DNA of 64,000 bases, taken from the NCBI RefSeq assembly GCF_014764405.1, contig NZ_CP061725.1, forward strand, positions 3,038,001 to 3,102,000, read 5' to 3'. This DNA is from Micromonospora craniellae (GTDB taxonomy: Bacteria; Actinomycetota; Actinomycetes; Mycobacteriales; Micromonosporaceae). The position numbers were made by a program, and so were the translations under genes. Position 1 is the first letter of the stretch; the number at the start of each line of letters is the position of its first letter. This document shows, one piece after another, positions 16,375-24,947 of this stretch. The notes under the pieces were generated by a model, which was not told the origin of the DNA, made no database searches, and saw nothing but the letters and a program-made list of their open reading frames with translations.

Positions 16375-18009
16375 GTGAGTTACCGGGACTGGGTACGCGG
16401 GGAGGACGGCCCGCGCGAGCGGCCGACCGCCTCGTGGGCCGAGCCCGTGGAACGGGACCCGGACGAGCGGTACGACTCTGCGGTCGAGCGGTACCGCACT
16501 CCGAGTCGACGCCGGGCCTTCGAGCGTGGCCAGGATGAGCCGGCGGAGCCGTACCTTCCGCGGTGGGCGCTGGAGTCGGGCGTGCGCAGCGTCGACGGCG
16601 GCGGACGGCACGCTGCTCCCGATGACGATGACGACGTGGAACGGCCGCGGTACGCGGGCGGTCGGCGCTCGGCCGAGCGTGGCCGGGGTCGCAGCGCCGC
16701 TGAGTCGAGCCGGCGCGACACCCCGTCACGGGCCGCCCTGCCGGAGTCCGACCACACCCGGGAGTGGACGTTCGACCGTCCGCAGGAAGAGGGGTACGTC
16801 GGCAGTCGGCGCGCCGAGGACGACGACCCGGTGTCGGGTGTGACACCGCAGAGCCGGCCGCGCCGGGCCCAGTCGCGGCGTCGCCAGGTCACCTGGTCGG
16901 AGCTTGCGGCGGAGGACGACGCCGCTTCCAGCTCGGCCGAGCCCACCGCCGAGCCGCCCAGTCGACGGCGGCGTCGCGCGGCGGAGCCTTCGACGCCGCC
17001 GGCCGACCCGTGGCAACGGGGCAGGGAGCGGGCCGCCGAGCCTGAGTACCAGCAGCCGGCGGTGGACCCGTGGGACGCGTCCGGGCTGCATGCGTGGAAC
17101 CGGTCGGCGGGTGACGATCGCCGCGCGGATCCCGCGTCGGCCGATCCCTGGGATGCGGACAGCACGAGTCAGTGGCTTCAGGCGGCCGGTACGGATCCGT
17201 GGCTCGAGCCCGACAGCACCGGCCAGTGGGATCGCTTCTCGGAGCCGGAGCAGCGGGATCGGGAGCGGGCCCCGGAGCGGTGGTCCGGTTACTCCGAGGC
17301 GGACCGGTGGGATCGGACGGAACCGCCTCGTTCGGGAGCGGCCCCGGCGACCTCGGGTGCCGGGACCTCGGGTGCCGGGCAGTGGTCCAGCGCGGAGCCG
17401 GAGGCGGCGCGGGAGCGTTTCTGGCCGGGTACGCGTCTGGCAGGCGACGATCCCCGGTGGGTGGACGCGCCCGATTCGGCGCCTCGGTCGCCGGTGGTCG
17501 GGTACACCGCGCCTCGGCCACGGTCCGCGCCGCGACGACGTTCGTCGCCGGCTCCCGCTCCGGCGCGTCCGGTCGGCATGGCGGCCGTACGGCGGCGGAT
17601 CGAGGCCGTCGGATCCGGGGGCTGGAACCGCCGGCTCGAGGACGACCTGCTCGATCCGGATCTGGGTGGTCCATGGCTGCCGCTGCTCTACACCGCGGCC
17701 TGTTACCTGCTGCCGGCGGCGGTGATCTTCGTCTGGCTGTTGACTCTCGACGGAGCACCACCGGCCGGGTGTGTGACCGACATCAGTGGTGGCGGGTGTG
17801 ACTCGCCGCGGGCTCGGGCGTTCGGCGCGATGGTGGGCGGGTTGCCCCGCTTCGGGCTGGCGTTGGTGAGCAGTTTGGCGATCGCGATGCTGCTGCGCCG
17901 GGTGGGTACGACGTGGCGGTCGACCACCGTGGCGCTGGCCGCTGCCGTGGTCGGTGGTGGTCTCTCCACGGTGATGATCAGTGCGGTGACCGGCCAGCCG
18001 ATCGGGTGA
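16375..18009 (+). CDS. Large disordered membrane protein, function unknown
   Basis: This 544-residue protein has about 430 residues of charged, low-complexity sequence rich in Arg, Glu, Asp, Ser and Trp, with recurring tryptophan-anchored motifs (ADPWQRG, VDPWDASG, ADPWDADS, TDPWLEP). About three hydrophobic segments follow (YTAACYLLPAAVIFVWLLTL, FGLALVSSLAIAMLL and VALAAAVVGGGLSTVMISA). It looks like a cytosolic disordered region tethered to the membrane. No catalytic motif is present. The start is GTG at 16375, and it is divergent from dnaB. A role in divisome or envelope organisation is only speculation from position. Confidence 0.7.
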   Translation: MSYRDWVRGEDGPRERPTASWAEPVERDPDERYDSAVERYRTPSRRRAFERGQDEPAEPYLPRWALESGVRSVDGGGRHAAPDDDDDVERPRYAGGRRSAERGRGRSAAESSRRDTPSRAALPESDHTREWTFDRPQEEGYVGSRRAEDDDPVSGVTPQSRPRRAQSRRRQVTWSELAAEDDAASSSAEPTAEPPSRRRRRAAEPSTPPADPWQRGRERAAEPEYQQPAVDPWDASGLHAWNRSAGDDRRADPASADPWDADSTSQWLQAAGTDPWLEPDSTGQWDRFSEPEQRDRERAPERWSGYSEADRWDRTEPPRSGAAPATSGAGTSGAGQWSSAEPEAARERFWPGTRLAGDDPRWVDAPDSAPRSPVVGYTAPRPRSAPRRRSSPAPAPARPVGMAAVRRRIEAVGSGGWNRRLEDDLLDPDLGGPWLPLLYTAACYLLPAAVIFVWLLTLDGAPPAGCVTDISGGGCDSPRARAFGAMVGGLPRFGLALVSSLAIAMLLRRVGTTWRSTTVALAAAVVGGGLSTVMISAVTGQPIG

Positions 18010-18041
18010 GTATCCGACGGATGGCTGTCGGGTACGCGTAT

Positions 18042-18082
18042 GCGACAGGGCCCGCACCGTTGACCGGTGCGGGCCCTGTCGC
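18042..18082. terminator. Bidirectional terminator hairpin
   Basis: The arms GCGACAGGGCCCGCACCG (18042-18059) and CGGTGCGGGCCCTGTCGC (18065-18082) pair perfectly over 18 bp around a five-base loop. The hairpin lies between the convergent disordered-protein gene and rplI. No T-tract follows, as is usual in high-GC actinobacteria. Confidence 0.8.
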
Positions 18083-18096
18083 GTTGCCGGCGGGGC

Positions 18097-18543
18097 TCAG
18101 CCCTGCACGACGTTGAGGTTGAACGTGGCGGTCACCTCGGGGTGCAGCTTGACCCGCACCGGGTGCGACCCGATCGACTTGATGTGACCGGGAAGCTCCA
18201 GCCGACGCCGGTCGAGTGCCGGGCCGCCGGCCGCCTTGACGGCGTCGACGATCTCGGCGGAGGTGACCGAGCCGAAGAGCCGGCCACCGTCGCCGGCCCG
18301 GGCCTTCAGGTTGACCTTGAGACCCTCGAGCTGGCCCTTCACCTCGTTGGCGTGGCCGAGATCGCGGATCTCCCGCGCCGAGCGGGCCCGCTTGATGAGC
18401 GTGACCTGCTTCTCCGCGCCCTTGGTCCAGGCGATCGCGAAGCCCTGCGGGAGCAGGTAGTTACGGCCGTAGCCGTTCTTGACCTCGACGATGTCGCCCG
18501 GGGTGCCGAGCCCGGACACCTCCTGAGTCAGGATGATCTTCAT
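18097..18543 (-). CDS. rplI: 50S ribosomal protein L9
   Basis: L9 is a 148-residue two-domain protein that binds 23S rRNA near the L1 stalk base. The N-terminal signature MKIILTQEVSGLGTPGDIVEVKNGYGRNYLLPQG is intact, followed by the long connecting helix (residues about 45-75) and the C-terminal domain ending KLHPEVTATFNLNVV. It is the last gene of the rpsF-ssb-rpsR-rplI operon, 14 bases after rpsR, and ends at a strong hairpin. Confidence 0.97.
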   Translation of the reverse strand: MKIILTQEVSGLGTPGDIVEVKNGYGRNYLLPQGFAIAWTKGAEKQVTLIKRARSAREIRDLGHANEVKGQLEGLKVNLKARAGDGGRLFGSVTSAEIVDAVKAAGGPALDRRRLELPGHIKSIGSHPVRVKLHPEVTATFNLNVVQG

Positions 18544-18557
18544 GGCGGCGCCTCCTC

Positions 18558-18797
18558 TCAGCGGGCCGTGGCGGTGTACGGCAGGAGCGCCATCTCACGG
18601 GCGTTCTTGACCGCACGGGCGATCTGCCGCTGCTGCTGCGAGGTCACGCCGGTCACCCGCCGAGCGCGGATCTTGCCGCGGTCGGAGATGAACTTACGCA
18701 GCAGCGCTGTGTCCTTGTAATCGATATAGGTGATCCCGTCCTTGTCGAGCGGGTTCACCTTCTTCTTCGGCTTGCGCAGTGCCGCAGCCTTCGCCAT
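18558..18797 (-). CDS. rpsR: 30S ribosomal protein S18
   Basis: S18 has 79 residues with the family core KVNPLDKDGITYIDYKDTALLRKFISDRGKIRARRVTGVTSQQQRQIARAVKNAREMALLPY. ATG at 18797 is chosen because AGGAG lies eight bases upstream; an in-frame extension to 18839 would overlap the ssb end. This copy has no CxxC zinc motif, so it is the zinc-independent form. S18 pairs with S6, encoded first in the operon, on the small-subunit platform. Confidence 0.95.
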   Translation of the reverse strand: MAKAAALRKPKKKVNPLDKDGITYIDYKDTALLRKFISDRGKIRARRVTGVTSQQQRQIARAVKNAREMALLPYTATAR

Positions 18798-18838
18798 TGC
18801 TCTTGCTCCTGGTTTACGATCACGGGCGCTCGGCGCCA

Positions 18839-19357
18839 TTAGAACGGAGGCTCCTCGTCGAAGTTGCCGCCACCCGAACGGGAGGGGGCTGGTGCGGCCG
18901 AAGCCCAGGGGTCGTCGAAGTTGCCTCCGCCGCCGCCCTGGCCACCACCGCCGCCGCCGCTACCGCCGAAGCCGCCGCCGCTACCGCCGGAGCGGGACAT
19001 CTTCTGCACCTTCGCCGTGGCGTAGCGCAGAGACGGGCCGATCTCGTCGACCTCCAGCTCGATGACGGTGCGCTTCTCGCCCTCGCGGGTCTCGTAGGAC
19101 CGCTGGCGCAGCCGGCCCGACACGATCACGCGGGCACCGCGCTGCAACGACTCCGCCACGTGCTCCGCGGCTTGCCGCCAGACGGTGCACGAGAGGAACA
19201 ACGGCTCGCCGTCCTTCCACTCGTTGGACTGCCGGTCCATGTACCGGGGCGTCGAGGCGACCCGGAACTTGGCGACGGCCGCCCCCGAGGGGGTGAACCG
19301 CAACTCGGGGTCATCGGTCAGGTTGCCGATGACCGTGATGGTGGTGTCTCCTGCCAT
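18839..19357 (-). CDS. ssb: Single-stranded DNA-binding protein
   Basis: SSB coats single-stranded DNA in replication and repair. The 172-residue protein has the OB fold (MAGDTTITVIGNLTDDPELRFTPSG to about residue 110, with SNEWKDGEPLFLSCTVWRQAAEHV). A long glycine-rich linker follows, and the acidic tip FDEEPPF mediates partner binding. ATG at 19357 follows GAGGAG by six bases. It sits between rpsF and rpsR, the usual actinobacterial arrangement. Confidence 0.96.
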   Translation of the reverse strand: MAGDTTITVIGNLTDDPELRFTPSGAAVAKFRVASTPRYMDRQSNEWKDGEPLFLSCTVWRQAAEHVAESLQRGARVIVSGRLRQRSYETREGEKRTVIELEVDEIGPSLRYATAKVQKMSRSGGSGGGFGGSGGGGGGQGGGGGNFDDPWASAAPAPSRSGGGNFDEEPPF

Positions 19358-19455
19358 GACCAACTCCTCGCGCACTCAACCGTCGTGCCGTACAGGTTCT
19401 CAGAACCCTCCGACAGCACGGGTGAGGCTGATCCGGGTGGGGCTTGGTGGATTGG

Positions 19456-19746
19456 TTAGCGCATCTCCGGCCGGATGACCTTGGTGCGCAGCACGGACTC
19501 GTTGAGCCGCAGCTGGCGGTCCAACTCGGCCACCGCCTCAGGCGATGCCTGAAGGTCGACGACGGCGTAGATGCCCTCGGCCTTCTTGTTGATCTCGTAC
19601 GCGAGGCGCCGGCGGCCCCACACGTCGGTCTTCTCCACCGAGCCACCCGCAGTCCTGATCACGTTCAGGTACGTGTCGAGCGACGGGGCGACGGTGCGCT
19701 CCTCGAGGCTGGGGTCGAGGATCACCATGATCTCGTAATGACGCAA
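19456..19746 (-). CDS. rpsF: 30S ribosomal protein S6
   Basis: S6 is a 96-residue ribosomal protein of the 30S platform that binds 16S rRNA with S18. MRHYEIMVILDPSLEE and WGRRRLAYEINKKAEGIYAVV are diagnostic. The start is TTG at 19746; AGGAGGT lies nine bases upstream and the encoded N-terminus is the conserved one, so no internal ATG is needed. It is first in the operon and is preceded by a structured leader that can hide this ribosome site. Confidence 0.96.
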   Translation of the reverse strand: MRHYEIMVILDPSLEERTVAPSLDTYLNVIRTAGGSVEKTDVWGRRRLAYEINKKAEGIYAVVDLQASPEAVAELDRQLRLNESVLRTKVIRPEMR

Positions 19747-19755
19747 GACGTGCTC

Positions 19756-19800
19756 ACCTCCTGTGGGCTAAGCGGCCACGGTCCTTCCGTGGCAGGAGGT
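19756..19800 (-). ncRNA. Candidate S6:S18-binding autoregulatory leader of rpsF
   Basis: On the transcribed strand, ACCUCCUG pairs with CAGGAGGU, which contains the rpsF ribosome site. Next to it CCACGG pairs with CCGUGG around an AAGGA loop, and the 12-base bulge between the stems begins with CCG. Known S6:S18 leaders bind through CCG in a bulge and repress by blocking the ribosome site, so this would be a feedback switch for the operon. The structure was read by eye, not computed. Confidence 0.6.
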
Positions 19801-20335
19801 CGTGCGTCGTGGCCCGTCCCGCACCGGGGGAACCCGACCGGGAGCGGACAACCGGACCAGGATACCCGGCCCGGACGATCACCATCACCGAGGTGACCGG
19901 CACAGCGAACCGGGGGTCCGCGCCGACGTCGCTGTCGACCCGGACCCCCGGTCACGGGACCGCGGGGCGTCCCGTCCGCATTCCTTGGGTGGGACCTGGG
20001 GAGGAACGACCACACCGATGAGGTTGGACCGAAGACGCCCCGCGGAGCTTTATCACGTTGTTATCTGACGATATCCCGGAAGTCGGCGGTTCATGGGGCA
20101 AATCCCAGAATTACCGACATTTTTCTTTGTCGACGCCCGTCAACGCCCCGCCGCTGCCGACGCACCCGGCCGGTTCCGGCCGGACATCGACAGGTTGCCG
20201 GTCCGTCGACGCCGCGATCAGCGGTGTCCGAAGCGCCGGATCCATCGGTATCAACGAGTTCCGACGGGTGCGGTGACGCGACCGGGCCGGTGGGCGTCAC
20301 CCCGGCCGTCGGGGGCGCGACGTAGGCTCCCCTGC
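19801..20335. other. Divergent promoter region of rpsF and nfo
   Basis: This 535-base gap holds no supported gene. It contains an inverted repeat with arms ACCGGGGGTCCG (19909-19920) and CGGACCCCCGGT (19941-19952), and an AT-rich stretch at about 20045-20135 (TTTATCACGTTGTTATCTGA, then CATTTTTCTTTG) that could house the ribosomal promoter. TAGGCT at 20323-20328 lies seven bases before nfo. Confidence 0.5.
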
Positions 20336-21127
20336 ATGCGTATCGGAGCCCACGTCGATCCGACCGACCCGCTGGCGGAGGCGACCGCCCGAACGGCCGA
20401 CGCCGTGCAGTTCTTCCTCTCCGACCCACAGGGTTGGAAGGCGCCACAACCCCGCGCGGACGCGGATCGGCTACGCGCGGCCGAGGTCGACGTCTACGTG
20501 CACGCGCCGTACATCGTCAACGTCGCCACCGGCAACAACCGCATCCGCATCCCGAGCCGGAAACTGCTGCTCGCGCACGCCGAGGCGGCCACCGCGATCG
20601 GCGCCAAGGGACTGGTGGTGCACGGCGGCCACGTCAACGCCGGCGCCGATCCGGCCAGCGGCATCGAGAACTGGCGCAAGGCACTGGCGTACGCGGCGGA
20701 CTCCGGGGGCTTCGGGCTGCCGGTGCTGATCGAGAACACGGCCGGCGGTGAGAACGCCTGCGCCCGTCGACTGGACGCGCTCGCCCGGCTCTGGGACGTC
20801 ATCGGCGAGTACGAGGTCGGCTTCTGCCTCGACACCTGCCACGCGCACGCGGGCGGGGAGGAACTCCTCGGCCTGGTCGACCGGGTGAAGGCGATCACCG
20901 GGCGGATCGACCTGGTACACGCCAACAACTCCAAGGACGCGTTCGACTCGGGCCGGGACCGCCACGACAATCTGCGCGGCGGCACCATCGAACCGGACCT
21001 CCTGGTGGCCGTGGTCCGGGCGGCCGATGCCCCGGTCATCGTGGAGACCCCCGGCGGCGCCGAGGGACAGTGCGGCGACATCGCCTTCCTACGTGGACAC
21101 CTCGCCCCGGAGACGTCGGCGGTATGA
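20336..21127 (+). CDS. nfo: Endonuclease IV-like AP endonuclease
   Basis: Endonuclease IV cuts DNA at abasic sites in base-excision repair using a metal cluster. The 263-residue TIM-barrel protein shows the family metal motifs: VHAPYIVNVATGN, VVHGGHV, IENTAGGEN, CLDTCHAHAGG, HANNSKDAFDSGRDRHDN and VETPGG. It is slightly shorter than the E. coli enzyme. ATG at 20336 is preceded by TAGGCT seven bases upstream, fitting leaderless transcription. Its stop overlaps the next start as ATGA. Confidence 0.9.
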   Translation: MRIGAHVDPTDPLAEATARTADAVQFFLSDPQGWKAPQPRADADRLRAAEVDVYVHAPYIVNVATGNNRIRIPSRKLLLAHAEAATAIGAKGLVVHGGHVNAGADPASGIENWRKALAYAADSGGFGLPVLIENTAGGENACARRLDALARLWDVIGEYEVGFCLDTCHAHAGGEELLGLVDRVKAITGRIDLVHANNSKDAFDSGRDRHDNLRGGTIEPDLLVAVVRAADAPVIVETPGGAEGQCGDIAFLRGHLAPETSAV

Positions 21128-23265
21128 CCCCGGACCAGTCCGCCACCGGCGGCCCGCAGCCGACCCCGCAGGACACGACTGCGGCCGAACCACCCACGTC
21201 CACCGCGCCGACCGAGGCGCCTACCGCCCCTGCCGTCCCGGCGGCCACGGACCCCGACACGCGCGCGACCGGCCCGGACAGCACCGACAGCAGCGGCAAG
21301 GGTGCCGCCGTCTCGGAAAGGCCCGCCCCCGCGCGGGGGACCGAGGCCGAGTCGACCGGCACGACCGGCGAAGCGACCGCCGGTAGGGACGCCACCAGCG
21401 GTAAGAACACCGGCGACGGAACGAGCACCGGCGAGGACACGAGCGCTGGTGCTAAGGCCAGCCATGGCGCCACCGGCGACGGTGACGGCAAGCCGGACCC
21501 GTGGGCCGCCTTCGGGCCGGCTCCCGTGCCGGTACCCACCTGGTACGGGCGGCGCGGTCGCCGCCTCGGCCGGATCGCCATCCACGAGTGGACCCTGGCC
21601 GCTCTCGGGTCGCTGGCGCTGGCCGTCCTGATGACGTGGCCGACGCTGCGCTATCCACGGCACACCCTGCCGCAGGACTACTGGGACCCGAGCCTGCAAG
21701 CCTGGCAGATGGCCTGGTCGGGGCACATCCTGAAGACCGACCCGGCCCAGCTGTGGCACGCCAACACGTTCTTCCCGGAGCGGTGGAGCTTCGCGTTCTC
21801 CGACACCCTGCTCGGGTACGCCCCGGCCGGCATGATCGGGACCGGCCCCGAGCACGCGCTCCTGCGCTACAACATCATGTTCGTGCTGGCCCACGCACTC
21901 GCCACGTTCGGCGCGTACGTGCTGGCGCGGCAGCTCGGGGCGAGCCGGATCGGGGCGGCGGTGGCCGGGGTCAGCTACACCTACGCGCCGTGGTTGCTGG
22001 CGCAGGCCGGTCACCTGCACGTGGTCTCCAACGGCGGTATCCCGCTGGCGCTGGCCATGCTCGCGCGGGGGCACGGCTGGTCGCTGCGGCACGGCTACCG
22101 GCCCGAACGCCGCAACCCCGGTTGGGTGTACGCAGGCTGGCTGGTCGCCGCCTGGCAGTTGAGTCTCGGCTTCGGCATCGGCCTGCCGTTCGCGTACGCC
22201 CTCGCCGGCACGGTCGTCGTCGCGGCCGTCATCTGGTACGCGAAGCGGATCTTCTGGCGGGTGAAGCGGCCCTTCGGTCAGCGGCTGCTGACCGCCGACC
22301 TGGTCGGGGGTCTGATCTTCGCCGGTGTCGGCATCCTGTTGGCCATCCCGTACTTCACGGTGACCCAGCTGCACCCGCACGCGGAGCGCTCCATCGCCGA
22401 CATCGCCGTCTTCTCACCTCCGGCGACCGGCTTCGTCACCGCTCCCGGCGAGTCCCGCGTCTGGGGCGAGCTGCACGAGGGCGCTCGGGCGATCCTGACC
22501 TGGCACCCGGAGATGACGCTGTTACCCGGCTTCGTGCTGTACGCGTTGGCTGCCGGTGGCCTGTTCTTCTCGATCTGGACGGCCCGCCAACGCGTGCTGC
22601 TCCTCCTCGGGGCGCTGGTAACGATGGTGTTGGCGATGGGCACCGAGTTCTTCGGCGGCCGGTTCACCTACGTGCCGCTCTTCGACTACCTGCCCGGCTG
22701 GAACGGCATCCGTACGCCGGGGCGGCTGATGATCTGGACCACCCTGTTGCTGGGGCTGCTCGCGGCGGGCGCGGTCAGCGCGTTCGCCGTACGGGTGCGG
22801 GAGATCGCCGCCGAGCGCATCCCGTCCTGGCCGAGCCCGTGGCTGCGGTTGGCCACGCTGGTCCCGCTGGTGCTGGTCCTCGCTGAGGGGACGAACACCA
22901 CCCCACAACCGGTGGTGCCCCCGCAGCCGGCCGCCATGCGTGAGGTCGACGGTCCGCTGCTGGTGCTGCCCAGCAGTCAGAGCCACGACCAGCCGGTGAT
23001 GCTCTGGTCGACCTCGCGGTTCCAGGAGGTCGTCAACGGCGGCAGCGGCTTCGTGCCTCGTCAACTGGACGACGTCCGCCGGGTGACGATGGCCTTCCCG
23101 GACCAGACCAGCGTCGACTACCTGCGCACCCTGGGCGTGCAGAACGTGCTGATCCTGCGGGATCAGGTCGTCGGCACGCCCTGGGAGATCAGCATCGACG
23201 CGCCGGTCGACGGGCTCGGCATCACCCGTGAGGAGATCGGCTCGGTCGTCGTCTTCCGTCTCTGA
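21124..23265 (+). CDS. Polytopic membrane protein with disordered N-terminus
   Basis: This 713-residue protein begins with about 140 residues of Thr, Ala, Pro and Gly-rich disordered sequence, then has roughly ten membrane helices (TLAALGSLALAVLMTWPTL onward). The loop QDYWDPSLQAWQMAWSG near the first helix, LLPGFVLYALA and FDYLPGWNGIRTPGRLMIW resemble integral-membrane glycosyltransferases of the GT-C type, but no family is certain. The C-terminal part is probably extracytoplasmic. It is translationally coupled to nfo and convergent with a second GT87-like gene. Confidence 0.65.
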   Translation: MTPDQSATGGPQPTPQDTTAAEPPTSTAPTEAPTAPAVPAATDPDTRATGPDSTDSSGKGAAVSERPAPARGTEAESTGTTGEATAGRDATSGKNTGDGTSTGEDTSAGAKASHGATGDGDGKPDPWAAFGPAPVPVPTWYGRRGRRLGRIAIHEWTLAALGSLALAVLMTWPTLRYPRHTLPQDYWDPSLQAWQMAWSGHILKTDPAQLWHANTFFPERWSFAFSDTLLGYAPAGMIGTGPEHALLRYNIMFVLAHALATFGAYVLARQLGASRIGAAVAGVSYTYAPWLLAQAGHLHVVSNGGIPLALAMLARGHGWSLRHGYRPERRNPGWVYAGWLVAAWQLSLGFGIGLPFAYALAGTVVVAAVIWYAKRIFWRVKRPFGQRLLTADLVGGLIFAGVGILLAIPYFTVTQLHPHAERSIADIAVFSPPATGFVTAPGESRVWGELHEGARAILTWHPEMTLLPGFVLYALAAGGLFFSIWTARQRVLLLLGALVTMVLAMGTEFFGGRFTYVPLFDYLPGWNGIRTPGRLMIWTTLLLGLLAAGAVSAFAVRVREIAAERIPSWPSPWLRLATLVPLVLVLAEGTNTTPQPVVPPQPAAMREVDGPLLVLPSSQSHDQPVMLWSTSRFQEVVNGGSGFVPRQLDDVRRVTMAFPDQTSVDYLRTLGVQNVLILRDQVVGTPWEISIDAPVDGLGITREEIGSVVVFRL

Positions 23266-23279
23266 GTCGGCGGTGGCCG

Positions 23280-24794
23280 TCAGGTGGCGGTGGGGACGGG
23301 GGACGGGGCGGAGTCGGTGGCTTTTCGGCGGCTTCGCCATCGGTCCAGCCAGGGCGCGTCGGGTGCATCGTCGAGCAGGCCGCCATCCGGATCGTCCGGG
23401 TAGGTGTTGCGGACCACGTCCCGTTCCGGGTTCAGGATCTCCCGGATCACCAGCACGCACAGGACCACCACCGTGGTCAGTCGCAGGCTGGCGGCCAGTA
23501 CGAAGACGCCCTCCGGGAAGACCGGCCGGCCGGTGGAGGCACCGAGCAGTTGGCCGTAGAACGCGACGAAGTAGCAGACCTCGGCGGCCTGCCAGACGAG
23601 GAACGCTCCCCACTTGGGCCGGGCCAGCACCACCAGCGGCAGCAGCCAGAGGACGAACTGCTGCGACCAGACCTTGCTGAAGATCAGGAAGGCAGCGACC
23701 ACGAGGAAGGCGAGTTGGCCGAGCCGGGGCCGGCGCGGTGCCAACAGCCCGAGCGCGCCGATGCCGAGGCAGGCCAGTCCGAAGAGTACGTACGACAGGT
23801 TATTGAGGGTGGGAATGTTGGCGTCGAGCCACTGGAAGGGGCCCATGCTCGCCGGATCGCCGACCTTGCCGTCCAGGTAGCGACCGATGTACCACAGTGT
23901 GCCCCAGTCGATCGGGCGCTCGGTGTTGAGTTCGAAGAAGCGCAGCCAGCCGTCCCGGGTGGCTTCCGGGAGGGCCACCGGCAGGTTCACCGCCAGCACG
24001 GTGACCACCGCCGCGCCGATCGCCTGGAACGCGGCTCGGAGCCGGGCCGTACGGAAGGCAAGCACCAGGATAGGGCCGAGTATGAACAGTGGCCACATCT
24101 TCGCCGCGCCGGCCAGCCCGAGCAGGATCCCGGCCAGGACGGGTCGACTGCGTGCCCAGGCCAGCAGCCCGAACGCGCCCAGTCCGATGGCGAGCAGGTC
24201 CCAGTTGACGGTGGCGGTGATCAGCAGTGCGGGGGCCAGGGCGAAAAGTGCCGCGTCCCATGGTCGTCGTCGGCGTAGCGACAGCAGCACCGCCACGGTG
24301 GCCACCGCGAGCGCCCCGAGCACGAGCGCATTCAGGTTGTAGAACCACTGCCCCTGGTTGATCTGCGGGTTGCCGTCGCCCACCGCGTGCACGGGCAGTC
24401 CGAGTGCCCCCATGAAGTACCCGGTCAGCACCGGGTACTCGACCGGGTGGTCCCGGTAGGGCACGGCACCCTCGTGGAGTCGCTCCGCGTAGTAGAGCGC
24501 CAGCACGTCGGTGTAGCAGAAGCGGGTGTACTGCTTGTTGTCCACCCATGCGCCGTCCTGGCAGGGCGACTTCTGCACCCAGTGCAGGGCCAGGGTCAGG
24601 CAGGTCAGCGCCAGGACGATGCGTACCGCCGTCCAGAACCGGCGTTCCGCGCCGCTCTGGCGGTCGCGCGCGGTGGCGTGGTCACCGAGCGGACCACCGA
24701 TCAGCCCGGAGAGACCCCGCACGAAGCCGTCGGAGCGGGACGGGTGGTCGGGGACACCGGGTTCATCGATGCCTGGCGTCGACTGGGTGCTCAT
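23280..24794 (-). CDS. GT87-family polytopic glycosyltransferase
   Basis: This 504-residue membrane protein has about ten hydrophobic segments and the GT87 layout: first-loop motif FCYTDVLALYYAERL, the HPVEYPVLTGYFMG motif and a helix AGILLGLAGAAKMWPLF. A related gene lies between ponA1 and rpsF in Mycobacterium tuberculosis (Rv0051), so position supports homology. It probably adds a sugar to an envelope glycolipid; donor and acceptor are unknown. ATG at 24794; it lies 153 bases downstream of the PBP gene and runs in the same direction. Confidence 0.82.
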   Translation of the reverse strand: MSTQSTPGIDEPGVPDHPSRSDGFVRGLSGLIGGPLGDHATARDRQSGAERRFWTAVRIVLALTCLTLALHWVQKSPCQDGAWVDNKQYTRFCYTDVLALYYAERLHEGAVPYRDHPVEYPVLTGYFMGALGLPVHAVGDGNPQINQGQWFYNLNALVLGALAVATVAVLLSLRRRRPWDAALFALAPALLITATVNWDLLAIGLGAFGLLAWARSRPVLAGILLGLAGAAKMWPLFILGPILVLAFRTARLRAAFQAIGAAVVTVLAVNLPVALPEATRDGWLRFFELNTERPIDWGTLWYIGRYLDGKVGDPASMGPFQWLDANIPTLNNLSYVLFGLACLGIGALGLLAPRRPRLGQLAFLVVAAFLIFSKVWSQQFVLWLLPLVVLARPKWGAFLVWQAAEVCYFVAFYGQLLGASTGRPVFPEGVFVLAASLRLTTVVVLCVLVIREILNPERDVVRNTYPDDPDGGLLDDAPDAPWLDRWRSRRKATDSAPSPVPTAT

Positions 24795-24900
24795 GACCGT
24801 GCATCCTGCCGTATCAGTTGACCGCGCAGAAGTCGAACCACGGCTACGCCTCCGGATCCTTCGTCGACGGGTACCGATCCACCGGGCCTATGAAAGCCGG

Positions 24901-24932
24901 GTGGGCGGCCCGAACAGGTTCGGACCGCCCAC
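24901..24932 (-). terminator. Terminator hairpin downstream of the PBP gene
   Basis: The arms GTGGGCGGCCCGAAC and GTTCGGACCGCCCAC pair over 15 bases with one mismatch and a two-base loop, 15 bases beyond the PBP stop. Confidence 0.65.
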
Positions 24933-24947
24933 CACGTCGACCGGACG

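Noticed and set aside
20494..22380. A minus-strand frame of over 600 codons across nfo and the next gene
   Set aside because: It spans two plus-strand genes with clear families and has shadow-type composition.
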